NCBI GenBank assembly: GCA_016234595.1
Contig: JACRBG010000012.1
Coordinates: 1 to 39,739 of the forward strand
Length of the DNA: 39,739 nt
Direction: 5' to 3'
From: Chloroflexota bacterium
GTDB lineage: Bacteria > Chloroflexota > Anaerolineae > Aggregatilineales > J027
Shown piece by piece: positions 14,994-24,283 of this stretch. Both the position numbers and the translations under genes were made by a program. The notes beneath the pieces were generated by a model that was not told the DNA's origin, did not search any database, and saw only the letters and a list, made by a program, of their open reading frames with translations. The number at the start of each line of letters is the position of its first letter. Positions within the stretch are counted from its first letter, which is position 1.

Positions 14994-16178
14994 CTACCGC
15001 GTATATTTTTTGATGGCCTGTCGCGCCACCACCATACGATGCACTTCCGATGCCCCATCATAGATGCGGAAAGCCCGCGCCTCTTCATACCATTGGCTGA
15101 GGGGCAGGTCACGCGAGATGCCTTTAGCGCCGCAAATCTGAATGGCCCGATCCAACACGCGGTTGACCGTTTCCGCCACAAACGTTTTGGTCATGGAGGT
15201 TTCGGAGCGTCCGGGGTCACCTTTTTCGTGGATGAGCCACGCGGCTTGCTGAATCATCAGGCGGCTGGCGTGAATCTCAGTTTCCGAATCGGCAATCATC
15301 CACTGAATGGCTTGGTGATAACTCAGTTTGCTGCCAAAAGCCTCGCGCTCGGTGGCGTGTTTGGTGGCGATTTCGAGGGCACGTTGTGCAATCCCCAACC
15401 AGCGCATACAATGGGTGAGTCGGGCGGGGCCGAGTCGCGCTTGGGCCTCCATCATCGCCGCCCCTTCATGGCCTAAAATGGCACTGGCAGGCAAACGCAG
15501 GTCGTGGAATTTCATTTCGCCATGACCACCGGGGGCTTCTGCTCCCATGACCGGGACACGCCGCACCATCTCGATGCCGGGGGTATCTGCCGGGGCAAGG
15601 AACATTGTCGCGCCAACCCGCCAATCGGCGTCGGGGTCGGTGACGGCCATGATGATAAAAAAGGCCGCGCCATCTGCCCCGGTGGAAAACCACTTGTGCC
15701 CATTGATGATGAAGTCGTTGCCATCGCGGGTGGCGGTGGTTTTGATCATGGCGGGGTCGGAGCCAGTGCCGGGGGGGGGTTCAGTCATCGAGAAGGCCGA
15801 ACGAATTTCGCCAGCGGCTAAGGGGCGCAGGTAGCGTTCTTTTTGCTTGTCATTGGCGAACAGGTGCATCAGGTGCATGTTGCCTTCATCGGGAGCGGCA
15901 CAGTTGAGCGACAATGGCCCAAGCAAGCTGCGTCCGGCGGCCTCAAAAACAGGCACAATCTCCTGCAAATTTAGACCGAGGCCACCATATTCGGGCGAGA
16001 GTTGGGGCAGGAAGACCCCGGCGGATTTGGCTCGATGGCGGAGTTCACGCAGGGTGTCGGGGTGAAGGCCGTCGCGGTGTTCATGGGCGTGCGCTTCGAG
16101 GGGGATGACTTCGGTTTCGATGAAGGCCCGAACGCGGTGTACAAGGTCTTGGACGTGGGGGGGGTAGCTGAAATCCAT
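14994..16178 (-). CDS. Acyl-CoA dehydrogenase
   Basis: 394 residues with the full FAD-dependent acyl-CoA dehydrogenase architecture. There is a helical N-domain (to about 125), then SAFSMTEPPPGTGSDPAMIKT and INGHKWFSTGADGAAFFI of the beta-domain. The C-domain has REAFGSKLSYHQAIQWMIADSE and QICGAKGISRDLPLSQWYEEARAFRIYDGASEVHR. It catalyses alpha,beta-dehydrogenation of an acyl-CoA, with electrons going to electron-transfer flavoprotein. It resembles the longer-chain/CaiA-FadE11 type, but the chain length is not readable. The start at 16178 is chosen over 16208 because GGGAG lies 7 bases upstream. No other beta-oxidation gene is adjacent. Confidence 0.92.
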   Translation of the reverse strand: MDFSYPPHVQDLVHRVRAFIETEVIPLEAHAHEHRDGLHPDTLRELRHRAKSAGVFLPQLSPEYGGLGLNLQEIVPVFEAAGRSLLGPLSLNCAAPDEGNMHLMHLFANDKQKERYLRPLAAGEIRSAFSMTEPPPGTGSDPAMIKTTATRDGNDFIINGHKWFSTGADGAAFFIIMAVTDPDADWRVGATMFLAPADTPGIEMVRRVPVMGAEAPGGHGEMKFHDLRLPASAILGHEGAAMMEAQARLGPARLTHCMRWLGIAQRALEIATKHATEREAFGSKLSYHQAIQWMIADSETEIHASRLMIQQAAWLIHEKGDPGRSETSMTKTFVAETVNRVLDRAIQICGAKGISRDLPLSQWYEEARAFRIYDGASEVHRMVVARQAIKKYTR

Positions 16179-16197
16179 AAAAAATCTCCCAAAATGT

Positions 16198-17610
16198 TTA
16201 TTGCCCAAATTCTCGGATAAATTCTATTAAGCGGGCTTTACCTTCAAGATGAGGATTTAATCTGAGTGCTACTTTGTAATCATTAGCAGCATCAATATTT
16301 CTGCCTAATGTCTCATAAAGCAAACCTCGAAGCGCAAACACATGAAAATCGCCTTTGTAAAGCTGAATGGCGAAAGAGAAATCTTCAATAGCTCCTTGCA
16401 TGTCATCAAAGTCCATTCTTGCCAAGCCCCGACTAACATAGTTGTGGTACTCACTTGGGTCAAGGGAAATACTTACTGTGAAATCAGCTATTGCGAGTTC
16501 TGTTTCGTCTAGTTTTTCATAAACACAGCCCCTAAGCCAGTAGAGTGAGGAATCTTTTGAGTCAATCTCGATCATTTGAGAGTAATCATCGACAGCCTTA
16601 CGGTACTCCTCTTTCAGCATGTATAACTTGGCTCGATATCGATATGCATTGATACTTTTTGCATCCAAATCTAAAGCCTGATTTAGATCTTCGAGTGCTA
16701 ACTCAAGTGATCCTTGCTCTATGAGAAGTTTTGCACGCGAGATATAACCTTCGACGAAATTCGGGTCTAGGGTTAGTGATACTGTGAATCTGACCAATGC
16801 CATGTCTAGATCCCCTGAGTTGAAAGCCTCTTCCCCTATTAAGATATTATCAGCTACACTAAATCTAATAGCATATAGCCAGCGGGCTTTCTTGATATCC
16901 TCTTCGCCAAGATGATTGTCCCCTTTTGCTAAAAGGACTTCACCTCTCTGTTGGTAGGCTTCTATAAGCTCAGGATTAAGCTCTATGGCTTTGGAAAATT
17001 CCTGAATTCTCGTATCCAGATTTTCTTTAGGTTCAGATAGTCCCTTTTCAAAATGCTCTTGTGCAGTTAGCCTTGATTGGGTCACGCTTGGCGCAGAGGC
17101 AGTCATCTCAAAAAGATTTCCTTCAAGATCACTTGATGGCAGGGGCCGACTAAGGCGAACTGGTTGGAGTAGTTCTTCCCTAATTCCCCTCATTATCCAT
17201 CTAAGGTTCTCCAAATCATATGGAATTTGAATGGCTCGGAAATCCGCAAGTTTTCCGGCAACTGATTGTGGCAGATATTTCTGAAGTTCGTCGAGGTCAT
17301 ACCTAAACTGAGATGTGTAAAGTGGGATAATGATTCTATCAGTAGCGATTGCGTGTTCAATTTCCTTTAGAACCCAATCATCAGAATTTATACATCTGTC
17401 CAATGTGCCTATTGTAATTATCGGCATAAAATATGGCCTAATTTGAATTGCTTCAAATATTTGTTGACTAAGGCCGCCAACTTTCATACTTGCCGCATCA
17501 AGGAAAGGCTTATTTATGCCATTGTAATTCAAGTCTTGCCAAACAGCTAAAGCCAACTCTCGGCTGACTTCACGCCGATAACTTATAAAAACGCTGTTGC
17601 TTTCAGACAT
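16198..17610 (-). CDS. TIR domain protein with C-terminal TPR array
   Basis: 470 residues. The TIR domain (about 5-150) starts NSVFISYRREVSRELA; it contains YFMPIITIGTLDRC and DDWVLKEIEHAI, where the Glu is the candidate NAD-cleaving residue. Residues about 185-465 hold tandem TPR units (FSKAIELNPELIEAYQQRGE, YISRAKLLIEQGSLELALED and so on). TIR-TPR proteins in bacteria can be NADases with a partner-sensing TPR domain, some in antiphage defence. No signalling partner (ThsA-like, SIR2, nuclease) is adjacent, so its role is open. A sampled stretch is about 43% GC against about 65% in the neighbouring dehydrogenase, a sign of transfer. Confidence 0.87.
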   Translation of the reverse strand: MSESNSVFISYRREVSRELALAVWQDLNYNGINKPFLDAASMKVGGLSQQIFEAIQIRPYFMPIITIGTLDRCINSDDWVLKEIEHAIATDRIIIPLYTSQFRYDLDELQKYLPQSVAGKLADFRAIQIPYDLENLRWIMRGIREELLQPVRLSRPLPSSDLEGNLFEMTASAPSVTQSRLTAQEHFEKGLSEPKENLDTRIQEFSKAIELNPELIEAYQQRGEVLLAKGDNHLGEEDIKKARWLYAIRFSVADNILIGEEAFNSGDLDMALVRFTVSLTLDPNFVEGYISRAKLLIEQGSLELALEDLNQALDLDAKSINAYRYRAKLYMLKEEYRKAVDDYSQMIEIDSKDSSLYWLRGCVYEKLDETELAIADFTVSISLDPSEYHNYVSRGLARMDFDDMQGAIEDFSFAIQLYKGDFHVFALRGLLYETLGRNIDAANDYKVALRLNPHLEGKARLIEFIREFGQ

Positions 17611-17749
17611 GCTTAATCATCCATAGTTGAAAATCCTATTCCTCAAAATTAATTATAACCTAGGCTGAACCGAAATCGGCCTAAATCCAGCGCGCTGAAA
17701 TTAGGGTAAACACACCATCCCATCAAAGGTCGTCATGTCGCAAATATAA

Positions 17750-17785
17750 AGAGGATGCACCCCGATGTATCGAGATGCACCCTCT
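17750..17785 (-). terminator. Hairpin terminator after oligoendopeptidase F
   Basis: AGAGGATGCA / TGCACCCTCT arms with one mismatch, plus an inner CGAT-GT-ATCG stem. Read on the minus strand it is followed by TTTATATTTG, fitting a terminator for the pepF transcript that ends at 17861. Confidence 0.6.
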
Positions 17786-17860
17786 AAGAATGGTTTAGGC
17801 TATATCGCTAGATTCAGCACGGCGGATTTATCCCCGTGTCATGATGTCCCGTGTTTGTAA

Positions 17861-19675
17861 TTACGCCGTCAATGCTTCCAAGCGATCGACATAACCCGCG
17901 AGGATGGCAAAGGCCTTTTCGACGGGTTCAGGGGTGGTCATGTCTACCCCGGCAACCTTGAGGGCGTCTAGGGCATAGAGTGAACTGCCCGACTTCAAAA
18001 ATTGAACATAGGATTGCGCCGCACCAGATGTGCCCGACAACATGCGATGGGCGAGGGCATGGGCCGCTGAAATCCCGGTGGCATACTGATAGACATAGTA
18101 GGCGGCATAGAGATGCCCAAACTGTGCCCATGTGATGCCGACGCGCTCACGATCCACTTCCATCTCACCGCCATAGCCTTCCTCGAACAAATCCGCCATC
18201 AGATTGATGAGGTCATCGGCGGTGGGGCTGTCGCCTTGTTCGACGCGGGTGTGGACTTCGAGCTCAAAGCGGGCGAGGGTGGGCATGATAAAGAAATAGC
18301 GGTGAATGTTGTCCATCGCTTCTTCAATGACCGCAATTTGGAAATTTGGGTCGAGGTTATGATCGAGCAAATAGGCGCGGGTCATGGCCTGATTAAAATT
18401 CGAGGCGACCTCGGCCACAAACAGCGAATAATTGGAATAGACAAAGGGTTGGTTTTCCCATGTCAAATATGAGTGCATGGAGTGGCCTAGCTCATGGGCG
18501 AGGGTGCTCATGCCGCCGAGGGTGGGGGTGAAATTCATCATAATAAACGGATAGGTTCCGGGCCAACCGAACGAAAAGGCCCCCTGACGTTTGCCTTGAT
18601 TGGGTAGCAAATCCACCCAACGCTGCTCCAAACAGCCGCGCCGCAGGACATTAGTGTAATCGCTACCCAAAGGCTTCAGACCCTCGGTAATCCAATCCAC
18701 CGATTGTTGATAGCTGACATCGGGTTTGCTGTCGGTCAGGGGCGCCCAAATGTCATAGGGTTGCAGTTTATCTACCCCGAGGGCCTTGCGACGGACGCGC
18801 CAATATTTATGCCATGTCGGCAGATTTTTGCGGTGGACGGCCAGCAGATTGTCAAACACGGTACGGGGGACATTATTTTCAAACAGGGAGGCCTCTAAAC
18901 AGGACTCATAGCGGCGGACGCGCATATGAAAAACATCACTTTTGACCGAGGCAATGTAGCTGGCGGCCAATGTATTCTTAAGTGATAGATAGGTGTCGGC
19001 GTAGTTTTCCCACGCGGTGCGGCGAGCCTCACGATCAGACCCATCGAGGATTTTTTCGATGCTGCCCTGCCCAAGCTCAATAGATTCACCCTTGCCGCCT
19101 TGAGCGGGTGGGAATTTCATATCGGCGCTGGTGAGCACCTCAAACGTATTGCCTATGCCAGAAAGCGGGTCGCCAGCGAGACCAAGGACTTCTTCGACCT
19201 CAGCCGAACGAATATGGCTTTGGGAACGGAATAGGTTATCAAAGTAATGAGCATAGAGTTGGAGGCGGGCGTCTTGTTTCGGCCATTGTTCAATGGTGGC
19301 CTGCCCGATTTCCAATAATTCGGGTTCCGCAAAGGAGGCGAGGGCGTTGAGTTGGGCGAACACGCCATAGGCTTGGCCCGCCATGCCCGTCGCCTGTTGG
19401 TCATTAGAATCAACCGATTGCGACATATTGGCGTAGAAAAAGAGATGGCCGACGCGCTTATAGAATTTTTCGAGGACGGTAATCCACTCCAAAAACGCAC
19501 CGGGGCCTTCTTTGAGACGGCCTTGAAACTGGCTGAGTTCAGGTAGGCTTTCTTGGACAGCTTTCAATTCGATAGCCCAGTCTTCACGGGTTGGAAAAAC
19601 GCTTTCGGCGTTCCAAGTGTATTCCTTGGGGATATCGGCACGAGCCGGAATGGTCATGGTATCAGAGAGTGTCAT
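17861..19675 (-). CDS. pepF: Oligoendopeptidase F (M3B metallopeptidase)
   Basis: 604 residues, the normal length for PepF. The zinc motif is H394-E-L-G-H398 in TLAHELGHSMHSYL. The third zinc ligand, a Glu, lies in the following VAEVASNFNQA segment. The N-terminal IPKEYTWNAESVFPTREDW is diagnostic for the family. It is a cytoplasmic zinc peptidase that degrades peptides of roughly 7-17 residues. AGGAGT precedes the ATG by 5 bases. It is transcribed alone, with a terminator hairpin at 17750 and a divergent receiver gene upstream. Confidence 0.95.
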   Translation of the reverse strand: MTLSDTMTIPARADIPKEYTWNAESVFPTREDWAIELKAVQESLPELSQFQGRLKEGPGAFLEWITVLEKFYKRVGHLFFYANMSQSVDSNDQQATGMAGQAYGVFAQLNALASFAEPELLEIGQATIEQWPKQDARLQLYAHYFDNLFRSQSHIRSAEVEEVLGLAGDPLSGIGNTFEVLTSADMKFPPAQGGKGESIELGQGSIEKILDGSDREARRTAWENYADTYLSLKNTLAASYIASVKSDVFHMRVRRYESCLEASLFENNVPRTVFDNLLAVHRKNLPTWHKYWRVRRKALGVDKLQPYDIWAPLTDSKPDVSYQQSVDWITEGLKPLGSDYTNVLRRGCLEQRWVDLLPNQGKRQGAFSFGWPGTYPFIMMNFTPTLGGMSTLAHELGHSMHSYLTWENQPFVYSNYSLFVAEVASNFNQAMTRAYLLDHNLDPNFQIAVIEEAMDNIHRYFFIMPTLARFELEVHTRVEQGDSPTADDLINLMADLFEEGYGGEMEVDRERVGITWAQFGHLYAAYYVYQYATGISAAHALAHRMLSGTSGAAQSYVQFLKSGSSLYALDALKVAGVDMTTPEPVEKAFAILAGYVDRLEALTA

Positions 19676-19869
19676 GCGGACTCCTATCGGTTGAAATTTT
19701 TTTCAGTGGTTAATTATAACACGCCTTCAGGGTGTCGAAGGTTGAATCTATAACCGAAATTTTGAGAAATGGCCTAAAAAACCGTGACGGGTGGCATAGA
19801 GTGGATTGAATTTTCTCTAGTCTAGTTGTACTCTTAGAAAATAGGTAGTGTGGAAGGAAAGCGACACTT

Positions 19870-20268
19870 ATGGCAGGACAGGAAACCACTCTGCAACTTC
19901 CACTGGTATTGATTGTGGAAGACGATGAAAATCTATTAGGCGGAATTATTGATATTCTCACGATGGATGGCTTTTGTCGGGTGATTGGGGCGCGACACGG
20001 CAAAGAAGCCATCGAATTTATGAGTGAGGAAACCCCGGCCTTGATCATCTCAGATATTATCATGCCTCAGATGGACGGGCTAGAACTGTTGACCCTCATC
20101 CGCTCTGACCCCGAGCTCGGCCATATTCCATTTCTCATCCTTTCGGCCCGCAACCAGCAACGCGACATCAATACAGGTATCGCAATGGGAGCCGACGATT
20201 ACATCATCAAACCCTTTACACCACAGGGCTTAATTGATACGGTCAGCCGAGTGTTGGGCAATCGTTGA
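19870..20268 (+). CDS. Single-domain response regulator (receiver)
   Basis: 132 residues consisting of a receiver domain only. The acidic pocket is E17-D18-D19, the phosphoacceptor is D62 in LIISDIIMPQMDG, the switch Ser is in FLILSAR and the Lys in YIIKPFTP. The set is complete, so it should be phosphorylated by a histidine kinase. No kinase or output domain is encoded nearby. CheY-like or phosphorelay roles are possible. It is divergent from pepF, with a 194-base shared upstream region. The permease gene follows after 65 bases. Confidence 0.92.
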   Translation: MAGQETTLQLPLVLIVEDDENLLGGIIDILTMDGFCRVIGARHGKEAIEFMSEETPALIISDIIMPQMDGLELLTLIRSDPELGHIPFLILSARNQQRDINTGIAMGADDYIIKPFTPQGLIDTVSRVLGNR

Positions 20269-20333
20269 GTCTATCATCCCAACCCCTTTGTGGCATGTAG
20301 GTATATAATCAGAGGGAACAAAAAAGGGATGAT

Positions 20334-21284
20334 ATGGAACAACTCACTACATTTACCACGATATTTTTAGGCATTTTTATCGAAGCGACCCCTTTTCTTT
20401 TATTGGGGTCATTGGCGTCGGGACTGGTGGAAGTGTTCATCAGCAAAGACGACATGGCGCGGGTTGTGCCCCGCAATTTAATCGCTGCGACCATCGCCGG
20501 GGGCATGATGGGTTTTATTTTCCCCGTTTGCGAATGTGGCGTTGTGCCATTGGTGCGGCGATTGTTTAACAAGGGCATCCCGGTTTCGATGGGGGTTGCA
20601 TTTTTGTTGGCTGCCCCGATTATTAATCCGGTGGCGTTGGCGAGCACCTATGCCGCCTATGGCTTTGGCGAAATGCTCATCTTGCGTTTTTCGATGGGCC
20701 TATTGGTAGCTACTACGATTGGCCTGCTATTCTCACTCAATCCCCGCCCATTAAGTATTTTGCGCCCCGGCAGTGTGATGGCTTTTGCAGGCGCATCACC
20801 ACAAGCGCATAAGCCCACTAAGCGGCTGGAAAAACGGAATTTGGTTAAGGTCAATCAACCCACTGATCCAGTGCATATCCGTGTCCAAAAAGCCCTGCGC
20901 TTTGCCAGTGACGACTTTTTTGATATGGGCAAATATCTGGTGATTGGGTCACTGTTAGCAGCAGCCATGCAAACGCTGATTGCCCAGTCCACCCTGACTA
21001 AATTGGGGCAGGGGCCGGTGTCGTCCGTCATCACCATGCAGATTCTAGCGTTTGTACTTTCGGTGTGTTCAACGGTAGATGCCTTTTTGTCGCTGGCCTT
21101 CCGGAATACTTTTACCACTGGCTCGATTTTGTCATTTTTGGTGTTTGGGCCAATGGTGGATATTAAAAGTACCCTGATGTTCTTGAATGTGTTTAATCGC
21201 AAAATTGTGCTGTATCTGATTGTGTTGCCGTTCTTGATGGCAATGCTGATTGGCATCTTCATTAATTTGAATGTGGGGATTTAG
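20334..21284 (+). CDS. DUF318/ArsP-type permease
   Basis: 316 residues with about eight membrane segments. The segment FIFPVCECGVVPLVRRLFNKGIP contains the conserved C-E-C-G motif of the COG0701 permease family (PF03773). A central hydrophilic loop separates two four-helix halves, and the second half has VCSTVDAFLSLAF. Members are linked to metal or organoarsenical export and, together with DUF1980 proteins, to zinc homeostasis. The DUF1980 gene follows with four bases between, so the two form a pair. AAAGGGA lies upstream of the ATG. Confidence 0.88.
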   Translation: MEQLTTFTTIFLGIFIEATPFLLLGSLASGLVEVFISKDDMARVVPRNLIAATIAGGMMGFIFPVCECGVVPLVRRLFNKGIPVSMGVAFLLAAPIINPVALASTYAAYGFGEMLILRFSMGLLVATTIGLLFSLNPRPLSILRPGSVMAFAGASPQAHKPTKRLEKRNLVKVNQPTDPVHIRVQKALRFASDDFFDMGKYLVIGSLLAAAMQTLIAQSTLTKLGQGPVSSVITMQILAFVLSVCSTVDAFLSLAFRNTFTTGSILSFLVFGPMVDIKSTLMFLNVFNRKIVLYLIVLPFLMAMLIGIFINLNVGI

Positions 21285-21288
21285 GGGT

Positions 21289-22110
21289 ATGAAAGCAAGA
21301 TTGCAGCTTAAAGAAAGCTCCCTGAACGTCATCAAAACGTTTATATTGCTTGGCTTGGGCCTGTTCTTTTTTGAACGCTTTGCCACAGGCAAGCTCTATT
21401 TTTATATCGCGCCGCGTTTTTGGTGGCTGTCGGTAGTGGCGGTGATCCTGTGTTTTGCGCTGGCGGCCTCGTTCAATTTGACCAAGCGAGATGAAAAGGA
21501 CGAGCATGATCACGGACATGATGACCACGATCACCCGCATGACCATGAGCATCATCATCATAAGCATGACCACGACCATGAGCACGGGCACGACCACTCG
21601 CATGGCAATGTGCTATCTGTGCTGGTATTGGCGATTCCGCTGGTGCTGGGGATTATGGTTGCGCCTAAAACCTTGGGGGCGAATGCGATTGAAAATAGGG
21701 GTATCTCGACCGATTTTGCGGTTTCGTCCGACGCAGCTGCTAAGAGCCTGACGATTGTGCCGGGGGAGCGCAATATATTGGATTGGGCACGGGCCATCGC
21801 TTCGACCACCGAACCTGAACAATTTTATGGACAAGAGGCCGAAGTGGTGGGCTTTGTCTATCGAGATTCGCGCTTTGCCGACAATCAATTTATGGTGGCA
21901 CGGTTTACCATTACCTGCTGTGTGGCCGATGCTCTGGCGGTTGGGGTGGTGGTGCAGTCGGACGATGCGGCTAGTTTTGCAATGGATACGTGGGTTAAGA
22001 TTACAGGCACCTTCCAAGCCAGCAATTTTGATGGGTCAGAATTGCCCGCCCTTGTCGCCACTGAGATTACGCCAACCGACCAGCCGGATCAACCGTATCT
22101 GTATCAATAA
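21289..22110 (+). CDS. DUF1980/TIGR03943 membrane protein with extreme His-rich loop
   Basis: 273 residues. Two membrane helices (about 15-60) are followed by a His/Asp-rich loop with 18 histidines in about 36 residues (near residues 68-105), another membrane helix, and a soluble DUF1980 domain. That domain contains EVVGFVYRD, FMVARFTITCCVADA and WVKITGTF, the family signature. The loop should bind Zn, Ni, Co or Cu ions. Family members pair with COG0701 permeases, as here, and the pair is predicted to act in zinc handling. The start at 21289 is chosen over 21271 because it fits the family N-terminus. Confidence 0.88.
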   Translation: MKARLQLKESSLNVIKTFILLGLGLFFFERFATGKLYFYIAPRFWWLSVVAVILCFALAASFNLTKRDEKDEHDHGHDDHDHPHDHEHHHHKHDHDHEHGHDHSHGNVLSVLVLAIPLVLGIMVAPKTLGANAIENRGISTDFAVSSDAAAKSLTIVPGERNILDWARAIASTTEPEQFYGQEAEVVGFVYRDSRFADNQFMVARFTITCCVADALAVGVVVQSDDAASFAMDTWVKITGTFQASNFDGSELPALVATEITPTDQPDQPYLYQ

Positions 22111-22128
22111 TGAGTGGGAAATGATGTT

Positions 22129-23541
22129 ATGAGTGAAGACTCTATGCCGCGTCCCGCCTTACCATTGTTAGACCGATTTGACACGATTGTGGTCGGGTTC
22201 ATCGTTCTATTGGTTATGGTAATTGGTGCGGTAGTGGTTTTAGGCGATCATGTCGGGGTTGAAGTCAAAGGCTATTCACCCAAGAGTGATGAGACACCCC
22301 CCGGCACAACCCCTATTCGGGTGATATTTGATAGCCAAATGAAGCGGAGTTCGGCCCAAGACCATTTTGATGTGCGCCCGTCTGTTGAGGGAACATTTAA
22401 ATGGGAAAACAATGACACCGTGCTGATTTTTACGCCCGCGTATGCGTTTTCGCCGCACGAGAATTACCAGATCACCATTCAAAAAGGGGCCGAAAGCGAA
22501 ACAGGCCATCGGCTGTTGGATGATGTCCAGTTTTCGCTCACAGTGCGTCCTCCGGAGGTCTATTTCTTATCGCCCAGTGATGCCCGCGAACGGGGTTTGT
22601 GGCGGGTGTCGAGCGAGGGGGGGGAGCCAGAACAGGTCTTTACGTCGCCCTATGGGGTATTTGACTTTGCCCCCAGCCCGGACGGAAAGCAAATTGCCGT
22701 GACGATATTTGCACAGGAAAATTTGCTGTCGGAGATTATGTTGATTAACCCTGATGGCAGTAATCCCCAGCAAATTACGAGTTGTGACCCGGCTGCATGT
22801 GGCCGGCCAAGTTGGTCGCCAGATGGGCAATGGCTGAGTTATGAACGGCAAGAAAAGGTGGAGGGGGGTAATTTTGGGCCAAGCCGCATCTACCTGCTGA
22901 ATATGCAAAGTGGGCAGACGGGGCCAGCCTTTCAAGATAACCAAATTTTAGGATTTGGGGCGATATGGAGTCCTGATAGCCAACAGATGGCTTTTTATGA
23001 CTCGAATATCCAACAGATTCGCACCTTAAATTTGAAAACAGGGGTCAACTATACCATTCCTAGTTTGAACTGGGACGGCGGGGCGTTTTCACCCGATGGA
23101 ACCCAGTTGGTGTTTACTGACATCAAATTGGTGGAGGATAATATCTATGCCTCGCAACTGTGGCTGGCAACCCTGCCACAGGCCAGCGGTGAGCCGGGGG
23201 TTGCCCCGTTGTTGGCTGAATCGCAAGAAGATCAGGGGCCGTCATGGTCACTAGATGGTCACTGGATTGCGTTTGGACGGCGGCGGGTAGATTGGCAGTT
23301 AGATCGAGCGCGGCAGGTGTGGTTATATAATGTGGCATCCCATGAACTTAAACAACTCACCGATGAGCCGAATTACAATAGTAGTTTTTATATATGGGAT
23401 CCATCCTCATCGCATCTCTTGATTCAACGCTTTGATATTGAGACGCAATTCCCCAAAACCGAATTATGGGTGTATGACCTTTCGACCGATTCGATGACCC
23501 CATTGACAGCGGATGGCTATTTGGGGCGGTGGTTGCCCTAG
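22129..23541 (+). CDS. Membrane-anchored Ig-like plus TolB-type beta-propeller protein
   Basis: 470 residues. After a short cytoplasmic tail, one membrane helix (about 17-40, IVVGFIVLLVMVIGAVVVLG) anchors the protein facing outward. Residues about 47-145 form a Big_5/SbsA-type Ig-like domain (IRVIFDSQMKRSSAQDHF, VLIFTPAYAFSPHENYQITI). Residues about 150-470 hold PD40/WD40-like repeats (FAPSPDGKQIAVT, PSWSPDGQWLSYE, WSPDSQQMAFYD, FSPDGTQLVFTD). No enzymatic motif is seen. It lies 18 bases after the DUF1980 gene and may be the third gene of that operon, though a functional link is not obvious. Confidence 0.82.
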   Translation: MSEDSMPRPALPLLDRFDTIVVGFIVLLVMVIGAVVVLGDHVGVEVKGYSPKSDETPPGTTPIRVIFDSQMKRSSAQDHFDVRPSVEGTFKWENNDTVLIFTPAYAFSPHENYQITIQKGAESETGHRLLDDVQFSLTVRPPEVYFLSPSDARERGLWRVSSEGGEPEQVFTSPYGVFDFAPSPDGKQIAVTIFAQENLLSEIMLINPDGSNPQQITSCDPAACGRPSWSPDGQWLSYERQEKVEGGNFGPSRIYLLNMQSGQTGPAFQDNQILGFGAIWSPDSQQMAFYDSNIQQIRTLNLKTGVNYTIPSLNWDGGAFSPDGTQLVFTDIKLVEDNIYASQLWLATLPQASGEPGVAPLLAESQEDQGPSWSLDGHWIAFGRRRVDWQLDRARQVWLYNVASHELKQLTDEPNYNSSFYIWDPSSSHLLIQRFDIETQFPKTELWVYDLSTDSMTPLTADGYLGRWLP

Positions 23542-23668
23542 CCCTGATATTCAGGCCGATTTACATACGAAAAACCGTGCATTTTGCACCCGTGTTTTAT
23601 ATCGCAGGGGGGTAAAGTGAGCGATAATAGTAGATGTAACGGAAGCATTGTCAGGGCTGGAGGCAATG

Positions 23669-24001
23669 ATGGACATTCAACAAAAAGATTTAAATGATGT
23701 GACCGTGTTCACCGTTAAAGGTCGTGTAGACAGCGAAGGGGCTGTTGACCTTGATCTGGCGCTCCGCACAGCGACAACCGAAGGCAAACACAAGATGGTG
23801 CTGGAGTTGTCGGATGTGCGATATATGAACAGTTCCGGTTTGCGAACACTAGCGGATATTTTGACGCAAAACCGCGCCGATGGGGGCGATTTGAAATTGG
23901 CCGCTATGAATCCGAAAGTGCTGCGCGTTCTCCAAATCATCGGTTTCGAGAAGTTTTTTAACATCTATCCCACGATTGATGCAGCCGTCAAATCCTACTA
24001 A
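23669..24001 (+). CDS. STAS domain protein (anti-sigma factor antagonist type)
   Basis: 110 residues, a single STAS domain. VTVFTVKGRVDSEGAVDLDLAL and LELSDVRYMNSSGLRTLADIL are diagnostic; the Ser pair in MNSSGLR is the usual phosphorylation site in SpoIIAA/RsbV-like proteins. It would bind an anti-sigma or switch kinase in a partner-switching pathway. No RsbW-like kinase or PP2C phosphatase is encoded here. ATGs at 23666 and 23669 both follow GGAGG (23659-23663); 23669 has better spacing. Confidence 0.9.
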   Translation: MDIQQKDLNDVTVFTVKGRVDSEGAVDLDLALRTATTEGKHKMVLELSDVRYMNSSGLRTLADILTQNRADGGDLKLAAMNPKVLRVLQIIGFEKFFNIYPTIDAAVKSY

Positions 24002-24225
24002 CTGGGTTGGGCTATGATAACACGAGGCTAAAGCTGCCGTGCGGAATCTAACCTAGAAGGCCCATCAATACAGCGGATTCGCTGTAGACTCTGATTGACC
24101 AAAAGGGGCAGGTTGCAAAAGACCCGCCCCTTACGTTGAACCCCTGAACCCCCTTATTCCATCGGCTACCCTTCAAACCGACCTCTAACAAAGGTGTAAA
24201 AATAGAACAAAGGTTTTGGTCAAAA

Positions 24226-24269
24226 TTTAGGGAAAAATGTATAGTTAACCTATTAGATTTTTCCCTAAA
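24226..24269. repeat. Perfect 13-bp inverted repeat in the leader of the 24284 gene
   Basis: TTTAGGGAAAAAT (24226-24238) and ATTTTTCCCTAAA (24257-24269) pair exactly around an 18-base loop that itself contains ATAG/CTAT arms. The ribosome binding site (GGGGGTGAG) and the ATG at 24284 follow directly. It could be an operator, an mRNA hairpin controlling translation, or a miniature inverted-repeat element. Confidence 0.75.
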
Positions 24270-24283
24270 ATCTTGGGGGTGAG

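Noticed and set aside
24100-24160. AGGGGC / GCCCCT hairpin as terminator after the STAS gene
   Set aside because: The stem is short, the loop long and no T-run follows on the plus strand; support is too weak.
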